Source: Duganella aceris (GTDB lineage Bacteria > Pseudomonadota > Gammaproteobacteria > Burkholderiales > Burkholderiaceae_D). Taken from it: a stretch of DNA of 64,000 nucleotides. Positions within the stretch are counted from its first letter, which is position 1, and each line of letters starts with the position of its first letter. The notes under the pieces are model-generated. The model had not been told where the DNA came from. It did no database searches and saw nothing but the letters and a program-made list of their open reading frames with translations. Location: assembly GCF_011090165.1 (NCBI RefSeq), contig NZ_JAADJT010000007.1, positions 344,266-408,265 on the forward strand, read 5' to 3'. Shown one piece after another: positions 15,907 to 23,900 of the stretch. The position numbers and the translations under genes were made by a program.

Positions 15907-17682
15907 TCAGGCGGCGATCAGATTCGGCTGGGTCGCCGACTGGGCTCTGCGCACCAGGTCCTGATACGACGCCGCCGTCGAACCGCTCTGCAGGTCCGCA
16001 ATATTGGCCGGCGTGATCTTGAAGTTGCATTCGCCAAACAGCCGCTTCGCTTCCTCTTTCAGCGTGAACACATGGACGGCCGCGCGCGCCACGTCCTCGT
16101 CGCTCCTCGGCGTCGCCGCATGGAACACGTCCCGCTCGTCGATCAAACCCGAATTCATCACGATCGCCGCCATCACCGGGCTCGCCTTGACCATCGAGTA
16201 CAAGAAATTCAGGTAGGTGCCGCGCCAATCGTCCATGAATTGGTCGCCGGTGTAGTGGGCCGCCGCGAAGGCCGGCATGGTGCCCCGCGCCACCATCGGC
16301 ATTTCCTGTTCGGTAATCGGGGCGCCCTTGGCGGCCGCCTTGGGCTTGGCGCTGCCTTTGTGCTGGCCACGGGTGCGCACTTTCTGGAACATGGTCCGCG
16401 CTTCCAGCATGAAGGCCTGGATGCGGCGGTCTTCCAGCGCGTTGTAGACCATCTTGAAGACGAATTCGAAGCCGGCCAGCAGCAGATCGGCGATTTTCGA
16501 CACCGTGCCGGCGCTGACCACGGTGAGCGTGGTGGAAATCGCGCCCTTGGCCATGGTCCAGGCCGAAACAGCCTGGCGCAGCGCGATGCCGCGATCGATG
16601 CCGCTGCGCAGGATGGCGAACGCGCCGTCGCTGGTGACCAGCTCGGTCTGCTGCACGGTGATCGTATGGCGGGTCCAGGCATCCTTGGCCAGGCCGGTCA
16701 GGCCGGACACGATGTCGCCGGCGCCGCCGACGAAGGTCGACGCCGCCTTCCACACCTGCGTGAACACCGGCTTGAGTGCCTTGGCCGCCATGGCGACGAT
16801 GTCGCGCAGATCGCCGCCGAGTATCCGTTGCAAGGTGGTGCCTATCCAGTTGGCGAAGTTATTGCACTGCTCCTGCAGGAACTTGAACAGCTTGGCCTTG
16901 GCATCGGTGGTGGTGGCCGCCGTGTAGGCGCCGTAGCCGATGCCGCCGGCCGCCGCCGCGCCGGCCACGCTGCCGGTGACGATCTGGCCGGTGCCGTTTT
17001 TCAGCACGCCGATGACGCCGTTGGCGATGGCGTCGCTGGCGCCGGGAATCACGTCGATGATGCCGGGCGCCAGCGCCAGGCCGCCGAGCGCGTCCTTGTG
17101 CCATTCCCACTCGACGCGGATGTTGGCCATCAGCGTCACCATCATCTCGCGCGTGGCGCGGCGGTCTTCATCGTTGTTGCGGAATTTCTTGTCCAGCAGC
17201 GCCATCAGCGTGGCCACCGCCATCACGTCGTCCATCACATTGTTCTTGTTGCGCGCGCTGCGGTGGTCGGTGCTGACGCCGGAAAACGCTTCGTTCCTGG
17301 TCATCTTGTAGGCGAAGCCGCGATAGTTCTCCAGCGCCGCCTGCAGGTTGGCGGCGTTGCCGCCGTTGGTGATGTCCTTGATCCATGCGTCGTAGGCGCG
17401 GTCGACGATTTGCAGCGTCGGGCCGCGCGCCCTGGCGGTCTTGGTGCCGAAGAAGCTGCTGGTCAACAGGCCGTCGACATCGGTGGCGGCCTTCCACGCC
17501 TCCAGCGTTTGCGGCAGCTCGATTTTGCTCATCTCGGCCAAGCGCGTCGGATCGTCGAACTTCCTGGCCTGGATCTCGGTGGTGATCTCGGCCGCCTTCT
17601 CGCGGCTAAGGGCGCTGAAGTCTGCCGTATTTGCTTTGAGCATCGAGGTGACGTAAGCGAGGTCGAGTTTTTGCACGGGCAT
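15907..17682 (-). CDS. Unknown 591-aa protein with long hydrophobic helices
   Basis: 591 aa from the ATG at 17682; an upstream TTG at 17700 is less likely because AAGAGA gives normal spacing to this ATG. I recognise no family. Residues 1-190 are polar and helical. Residues about 205-260 are rich in Gly, Ala, Ile and Val (PGIIDVIPG, SVAGAAAAGGIGYGAY), and further hydrophobic helices follow to about 420. The C-terminal 150 residues are polar and end in a Ser/Ala/Gln-rich tail. The pattern recalls pore-forming or membrane-inserting proteins, but no motif proves it. It lies 106 bases downstream of the ABC permease gene on the same strand, close to the T6SS locus. A T6SS cargo or a partner of the transporter-like genes are both possible. 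Confidence 0.6.
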   Translation of the reverse strand: MPVQKLDLAYVTSMLKANTADFSALSREKAAEITTEIQARKFDDPTRLAEMSKIELPQTLEAWKAATDVDGLLTSSFFGTKTARARGPTLQIVDRAYDAWIKDITNGGNAANLQAALENYRGFAYKMTRNEAFSGVSTDHRSARNKNNVMDDVMAVATLMALLDKKFRNNDEDRRATREMMVTLMANIRVEWEWHKDALGGLALAPGIIDVIPGASDAIANGVIGVLKNGTGQIVTGSVAGAAAAGGIGYGAYTAATTTDAKAKLFKFLQEQCNNFANWIGTTLQRILGGDLRDIVAMAAKALKPVFTQVWKAASTFVGGAGDIVSGLTGLAKDAWTRHTITVQQTELVTSDGAFAILRSGIDRGIALRQAVSAWTMAKGAISTTLTVVSAGTVSKIADLLLAGFEFVFKMVYNALEDRRIQAFMLEARTMFQKVRTRGQHKGSAKPKAAAKGAPITEQEMPMVARGTMPAFAAAHYTGDQFMDDWRGTYLNFLYSMVKASPVMAAIVMNSGLIDERDVFHAATPRSDEDVARAAVHVFTLKEEAKRLFGECNFKITPANIADLQSGSTAASYQDLVRRAQSATQPNLIAA

Positions 17683-17788
17683 GATGGTAAGTCTCTTCAA
17701 TGAAAAGGTTTGCCGAACTACCTAATAGAATTTTCCGTTAGGAAATTGCATCTATCTTATACCAGCGCCAACGCGCGGTCATCTTATA

Positions 17789-18463
17789 TCAGCCCCGCGC
17801 CGCGCTCAGCGCGTAGGCGTGGCGCATGCGCTGGTCGATGCGCGCCATCAGCATCGAGCTCTTGAATTTCTTGATCAGCGCCGTGAACAGCAGCGAGGTG
17901 ACGACGAAGTAGAAGCTGCAATAAATGTACACCGGCACCATGACGCTGGTGCCGGTGGCGGCGATCACGGTGTTGCAGCGGCTCACCAGCTCGCTCACGC
18001 CAACCAGCGACGAGGCGCTCGAGGCGACGAAGGAAATCAGGAACACATTGATCCAGGTCGGGATGAACAGCAGCGCGGCGCCGATGTCGCCGCGCGACCA
18101 GGCGCGGTAGGCCACCACCAGGCTCTCCGAGGTGAACGACAGCGGCGCCGCCGACAGGCCGATCACCGCCTTGACCCACTGCGGGATGTGCACGGTCCAG
18201 CCGGTGCCGATCACGGTGAATTCGCTGGGCAGCACGAACACCGCGTAAAAGATCAGCGCCAAGGTCGGCACGCCGCGCAGGAAGTGCGACAGCTGCTCGG
18301 CGAACGCGCCCAGCTTGCCGCCTTTCCTGACCCGCATCCAGGCCAGGCCGGCGCCGATCAGCGAGCCCAGCGTCACGGCGCAGATGGCGATGAAGATATT
18401 CCACATGAAGCCCTGCAGCAGGAACGGCGTCCAGGTCAGCAGGAAGGAGAAAGTGTCCATCAT
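17789..18463 (-). CDS. ABC-type polar amino acid permease-like membrane protein
   Basis: 224 aa. The N-terminus (FLLQGFMWNIFIAICAVTLGSLIGAGLAW) and the RGVPTLALIFYAVFVLP segment are typical of HisM/GlnP-type permeases, with about five membrane helices. The start ATG overlaps the stop of the upstream fusion gene (ATGA), so translation is coupled. The cytoplasmic EAA loop, which contacts the ATPase, appears shortened: the segment after SESLVVAYRAW runs through RGDIGAALLFIPTWIN, without the usual EAA...G...LPQA pattern. No ATPase gene is in the window. It may pair with the fusion permease but not act as a classical importer. Confidence 0.8.
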   Translation of the reverse strand: MMDTFSFLLTWTPFLLQGFMWNIFIAICAVTLGSLIGAGLAWMRVRKGGKLGAFAEQLSHFLRGVPTLALIFYAVFVLPSEFTVIGTGWTVHIPQWVKAVIGLSAAPLSFTSESLVVAYRAWSRGDIGAALLFIPTWINVFLISFVASSASSLVGVSELVSRCNTVIAATGTSVMVPVYIYCSFYFVVTSLLFTALIKKFKSSMLMARIDQRMRHAYALSAARG

Positions 18464-20079
18464 GATTGTCCCGCCACCGGCAGCAAGGCCTTTTCCATGT
18501 AATTGAAGATCCTGGTCCACAAGCTGGTGATCAGGAAGAAGGTAATCAGCAGCACCGTCATGGTCAGGAAAATATTGCCCTTTTCCGCGATCAGCAGGCT
18601 GCTGGCGCTCAGCAGTTCCGGGATGGCGATGGCCGAGGCGATCATGGTCTGCTTGGTCAGGTTGATCAGCGCCTGCTTGACTGGCCAGTTGGCGTAGCTG
18701 GCGGTGCGGCCCAGGTTGTTCAGCCGCAGCAGATAGCCGTCGTCGTAGGTGCGGATGTGCTTGGCCGCCTCCAGCAGCGCGCGCATCACCAGGCCCGCCG
18801 TGTAGTAGCCGGAGCAGAACGCCGCCACCGCGAACGCCGACAGCTTGATGCCGAAGTCGCGCATCAGCCAGCCGCCCATGCCGAAGAAGATCAGGTACAT
18901 CATCAGCAGCGGTGGCGTCAGCCGTCCATAGGCCATCACGCCGTGCACCGCCGCGATGCCCAGGCCGCGCTTGCCGTCCACCAGCACCGAGACGCCGATG
19001 CCCAGCGTCAGGCTGATGGCGATGCTGCTGGCGATCAGCAGCATGGTGTAGACGATGCCGGTGACGAACTGGGTGCGGTCATAGGGGTCGTAGATGAAAT
19101 TCAGGTCGACCCCCAGCTGTTCCTTGATCCACAGGCCGACTTTCTGCACCCCGCTGACTTCGTCGCTCGACACATACTCGACGCTGCGGCAGGCGGCGGT
19201 CCAGTGGCCGCTGGTGTTGCGCGCGCACACGTATTCGCCTTGCTCGTCTTTTTCCGACCAGAGGTGTTGCTGGGTCGTCAGCCAGCCGGTCGAGGCGATG
19301 CCCCATTTGTTGTTGGCCTCCAGCAGCCAGCCGCTGCGGTGCAGCTCGGCCAGGATGTCGCCCAGCGCCCGGTCCAGCGCGCCGCCCAGCTCGTTGCGGG
19401 CGATGAAGATCGCCATCGGCGTGATCAGCGCGTTCGGCAGCGGCATCGTGTAGCCGCTGAACAGCGCCTGCTGACGGGTGTTGTGCAGCGCCGCGGTGGC
19501 GTACAGGAAGCCGGTGCACTGGCCGTCCTGCAGCGCCAGATGCGCGTCGCGCACGGTCTTGTAGGTTTGCAGCGACAGTAGGTAGCGTTCGCTCATCGGC
19601 TTGTTGAAGTAGCTGCCCTGCACGGCGCAGATGGTGGATTGGCGCAGCATGCTCCAGGTTTCGACCGCCTGGCCCGGCCGGAACAGCACGTTGACGCTGG
19701 TTTCGTTGTAGCCCGGCTCGACGGCGGTGGCGATCTTGCGCCGCGCGGCGGTGTCGCCGACAGTGGCGAGCAGGATGTCGACCTCGCCCAGTTCCAGCTT
19801 CTGGAAGCGGTTTTCGGTGGTGATGCTGACTTTTTTGAGATTGACGTTCAGCTGCTTGGCGATCAGCTCGGCCACGTCGCTTTCGAAGCCGACGATTTCG
19901 TTGTTGGAATTGATCGAGTTGTACGGGCTGAAGTCGGTCTTGACGCCGATCCGGATGACATTCTTCTTGAGGATGTTGTCGAGCGCGGGGCTGTCGGAGG
20001 CGCGGGCGGCGCCGGCGATCAGGGTCAGCAAACACAAACCGATCAGGCCCAGCGTTTTCAAAAAATCTTTGTTGAGCAT
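18460..20079 (-). CDS. Fusion of periplasmic solute-binding protein (SBP_bac_3) and ABC permease
   Basis: 539 aa from ATG 20079; earlier starts would place the signal peptide inside the protein. Residues 1-25 are a signal peptide ending ARA. Residues about 28-290 form a family 3 binding protein (IRIGVKTDFSPYN, IVGFESDVAELIAKQL, LELGEVDILLATV). A linker of about 60 residues contains four Cys residues. Residues about 340-539 are a five-helix permease domain of the amino acid type. Fused binding protein-permeases exist in GlnP-type importers, but those come with an ATPase. The EAA loop here is only partly preserved (EAAKHI, then NWPVKQA instead of LPQA). It is divergent from the 217-aa gene. Confidence 0.85.
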   Translation of the reverse strand: MLNKDFLKTLGLIGLCLLTLIAGAARASDSPALDNILKKNVIRIGVKTDFSPYNSINSNNEIVGFESDVAELIAKQLNVNLKKVSITTENRFQKLELGEVDILLATVGDTAARRKIATAVEPGYNETSVNVLFRPGQAVETWSMLRQSTICAVQGSYFNKPMSERYLLSLQTYKTVRDAHLALQDGQCTGFLYATAALHNTRQQALFSGYTMPLPNALITPMAIFIARNELGGALDRALGDILAELHRSGWLLEANNKWGIASTGWLTTQQHLWSEKDEQGEYVCARNTSGHWTAACRSVEYVSSDEVSGVQKVGLWIKEQLGVDLNFIYDPYDRTQFVTGIVYTMLLIASSIAISLTLGIGVSVLVDGKRGLGIAAVHGVMAYGRLTPPLLMMYLIFFGMGGWLMRDFGIKLSAFAVAAFCSGYYTAGLVMRALLEAAKHIRTYDDGYLLRLNNLGRTASYANWPVKQALINLTKQTMIASAIAIPELLSASSLLIAEKGNIFLTMTVLLITFFLITSLWTRIFNYMEKALLPVAGQS

Positions 20080-20277
20080 TTGTGCATGTTTTTCTGTGCC
20101 GGCATCGGGCGCCGGATGTTTCCCAATGCTAACTGACGCGCCCCCATCATGCAACGCCGGGATGCCCAGGTGTCGCATCCAGGGCCGATTGCCGGGGCTG
20201 GTCCGGGTTTGCCTTATCAAGCCGGCCATGTTAATGTTTCCCGACCGTCAGTTGATCCCTGTCATCTCAAGTTACCC

Positions 20278-20931
20278 ATGCTGCATCCCCTGGCCAGTTT
20301 ATGGCGTCATTCCAGCCGCGTCACATTTTACGAATCTGGAGGCCAGGTCGGACAGGTGTTGCTGCAAGGCGGCGGCCTGGGCGACCAGAGCCACATGCCG
20401 GGCGCGCGCCGGCGCTTCGTCTCCACCGACGAGGCGCACCAATATCTGCGCTACTGGCTGGGTGAACCGGCCGCGCGCGCCGAGCTGCGCTGGTTGCTGC
20501 AGCGTTCCGGGCCGTCGCTGGCCACCGCCGCCGCCGGCGTCGACGGCTGGCTGCATGCGCTGGCCGGGCGCCTGATGAGCGGCGCCATCCTGGTGATGGA
20601 GGAAATGAGCCGGCAGGCGCGGCCGGGCCGGTTGGTGGCGCCGCCGGCGGCCGCCATGGCCGCCGCCGCGCTGTCGGCCTTGCCCGCGCTCAGCTCGCTG
20701 CCGGCGATCCCGGCGCTGGAGAACCTGCTGCCGGCGCTGGAGGATATCCGTATCGAGGGCGCCGAAGTGCTGCCCGAGCTGAACCAATCGCTGGAACAGG
20801 TGCAGGCCACCATCGCCACCATCGGCAGAGCCTCGTTGTCGCTGGACCCGGCGCCGAGCAAGGTGGCGGCGATCAAGGAAGCACTCAGCGCGGCCAGCGC
20901 CAAAACCACGACCACGCTGGGCGACCTGTAG
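20278..20931 (+). CDS. Unknown 217-aa protein, in frame with the giant downstream ORF
   Basis: 217 aa from ATG 20278. I do not recognise the family. The first 110 residues look globular (VTFYESGGQVG, HQYLRYWLGEPAARAELRW). From about residue 115 the chain becomes helical and Ala/Leu/Glu-rich, continuing the style of the following protein. It ends in TAG (20929-20931), and the next codon is the ATG of the 1718-aa ORF in the same reading frame. No ribosome binding site precedes that ATG. One large protein with an amber codon, readthrough, or tight stop-start coupling are the alternatives. Position before tssB suggests a link to T6SS; this is an inference. Confidence 0.6.
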   Translation: MLHPLASLWRHSSRVTFYESGGQVGQVLLQGGGLGDQSHMPGARRRFVSTDEAHQYLRYWLGEPAARAELRWLLQRSGPSLATAAAGVDGWLHALAGRLMSGAILVMEEMSRQARPGRLVAPPAAAMAAAALSALPALSSLPAIPALENLLPALEDIRIEGAEVLPELNQSLEQVQATIATIGRASLSLDPAPSKVAAIKEALSAASAKTTTTLGDL

Positions 20932-23900
20932 ATGAAGGTGATCGACCACGCGCTGGAGGTCCTGCCGCAAAGTCCCGTGCGCATCGCCGACGCCATGAAG
21001 ACCGCCGCCGACACGGTGGTCGAGCAGGGCGAGACCTTTGTCGCCGAGGTGAGCGCCTGCGCCGAGTCGCTGAAGGCCGAGGTGCTCAAGGTCGCCGAGC
21101 AGATCAAGGCGATCCCGGACCTGCTCAACCCGCAACCCATCATCGATTGCTGTACCGGCGTGCTGGAAACGGCCGCCAGCGATTTGCGCCGGCTGGCCAG
21201 CGACGCGGCCGCGATCCCGCAGCGCCTGCTGGCGCAGGCGGCCGAGGTGCAGACCGTGATCGACTCCGCCAACGAGGCGGTGCAGTCGATGAGCAATCTG
21301 CTGCCCGAGCTGTCGAATCTGGTGCCGGACTTCAGCGGCCAGATGGCGTTCTTCAACAGCCTGCCGTCGCGCGGCCAGGCGCTGGCCGACCTGGCCGTGC
21401 GCAGCGGCGCGATGTTCGAGCAATACGGACGCGACCTGCTGCCGCTGTCGGCGCAGCTGGAGCAGTTGGGCACGCTGCAGGGCGGCGCGGGCGCCGGGGC
21501 CGCGCTGACGCAGACGTTGCTGGCCAAGGCGGAACAATTGCAAAGCGACAGCCTGGCCCAGGCGCAGGCCTTGCGCGACACGCTGAGCGGCAACGTCGAC
21601 GACGTGCAGGAGCAGATGGCGCTGGCCACCGGCCAGGCGCTGGACGTGATCGGCGGCGTGTCGGACCTGATACGCAGCAAGGGCGACGATTTGCTGGCGC
21701 CGCTGCAGGCCGCGATCGACCTGGTCGACGACAGCAGCGATACGCTGGCCGACGAGGGGCGTGCCGTCGACGCGCTGTTCGATGAAAGTTCGCGCCAGCT
21801 CAGCCATGTGGCCGACATCCTGTTCAAGCCGATCGCCGCCGCCCGCGCCCAGGCCGACCTCGTGTTCGACGCGCTGGCCTCGGCCGGCGCCAATGTCGAC
21901 GCACTGGTGCGCAAGGTCATGCAACCGCTCGACATGCTCGACGTGCGGGTCGACGCGATCGCCCAAGCCTTGCAGGATGTCATCACGGTGATCCGCGAGG
22001 AGGTCGACAAGGTGCGGCAATTGCTGGCCGAGCTGGACGAGGAGGCCGAGCACGCCAAGACCATCCTGCGCCAGCTGCCGGAGAATTTCGAACCGGTGCG
22101 CACCATGATCGCCGAGGCGGTCGCGATGCTGGTGCAGGTCAAGGGCAATATTCCGGTGTTCGTCGCGCAGGCCAACAGCGCGCTGGATGCCGCCGCCAGC
22201 GAGCTCGACCAGGCCGACGCCTTGTGCACCGGCGCGATTGAAATCTGCACCCGCTACATGATGAAGGCGCCGCCGCTGATGCTGGCGCGCGGCCTGTTCG
22301 TCGGCATCAAGGCGATGATCCCCGGCGTCAAGACTGCGATCGCCGGCGCGCGCGCGGCGGTCAAGACGGCGGGCGACACGGCGACCGGGCTGATGGACCA
22401 GGCGATCGGCCTGGTCGAGGCGCTGAACCCGCTGCTGGACCAGGCCATCGCCCAGGTGCAGGTGGCGATCGATGCGCTGCTGGGCTTGCTGGAGCAGATG
22501 CAGGCGGCGATGGTGCTGGTCGGCGACGCCGCGCAAAAAATCCCGCCGTTGCTGCAGGAGCAGGTCGACAAGGCGTGCGCGATGGCGCATCAGGTGCTGG
22601 ACCGGGTGCGGGCGGCGGCCGAGCAGTGTCTGGCGCAGTTGCAGTGCGAACCCTTGGTGCGGCGCTTGCAGGATGAGTTGTCGGCCTTGCTGGACCGTAC
22701 GCTGGCGCCGCTGGAGGCGCAGATCCAGGCGGCCGGCGCGCCGTTGCAGAAGGCGCTGATGCAGGGCAAGGAGGAGGTGGCGCAGGCGGTGGTGCTGGCG
22801 CGCGACGGCCTGGCGACGCTGAGCCGGGCGATGAACTCGGCCAGGGAGCAGGCGCAGGCGCCGATCACCAGGCTGGCCGACACGGTCGACGGCGCCAAGG
22901 TCCAGGTGCAATCGGTCAGCGACATGGCGCGCCAGCAGGTGCGACAGGCCACCGGCCAGGCGCTCGGCTATGTCGACCAGGTGATGGATGCGATCCGCGC
23001 GCTGAATATCGGCGCGGCGGCGGAGCAGGTGGCGCCGTACGCGGCGTTCTATGACGCGACCGCCGCGACCTATCAGCAGGTGCGGGGCGACGTCGAGCGC
23101 GCCGGCGATCTGGCGGCGCAGGTGGCGAGCTGGCAGGCCGATGCGCAGCAGATGGGCGGCGATTTGCTGGCGCGGGTGACGCAGGCGTCGTCGCAGGCCA
23201 GCGAGTGTGCGACGGAAGTGCAAACGGCCGGCGAGACGGCGCAGTCGGGCGCGCAGGAGGCCGGCGATTCGATGCAGGAATCGGAGTCGATCGCCGCGCA
23301 GGTGCAGACGTCGTTCGACGGCATGCGGGCGGACGCGCAGGGCGTGGCCGATGGTGCCGATGGGGCGTTGGAGGAGATGTCCGGTTCGCTGGACGAGGCG
23401 CGGGCGCAGTCGGAGTCGGTGACGGCGGGCTATGGCGAGGGGGGCGATGCGGCGTTGGCTGACGTCGAGGCGCAGGCGGAGCAGGCGACTGCGGCGGCCG
23501 AGGCGGCCAAGGAATCGGAGCAGGCGCTGGCGGCGCAAATCGTCGCCGCCGAGGCCGATGTCGGCGCGGCGGCGGAGCAGGCCACGGCCGACACCGAGGC
23601 CAGGAAGGATGAGGCTCAGGCCGGCATCAAGCTGACGCTGGCGGAGGTGGAGGCGGTGCAGGCGCAAGTCAACACGGCGCGCGCCGAGGCGATCAAGGCC
23701 GAGGCGATCGTCGATGCGGAAGTGGTCAAGCATGGCGGCGAGACGGCCTTGGCCGACGCCGGCGCCGGCGCCGAGGCGACTGCGGAAACCGCCGCCGCTG
23801 CCGCCAATGCAGCCACAGCAGCCACCGCTGCTGCCACCGCCACCGCCACCGCCACCGCCGCTGCTGCCGGCTCGGCCGGAGCGGCCGCCAGTACTGCGGC

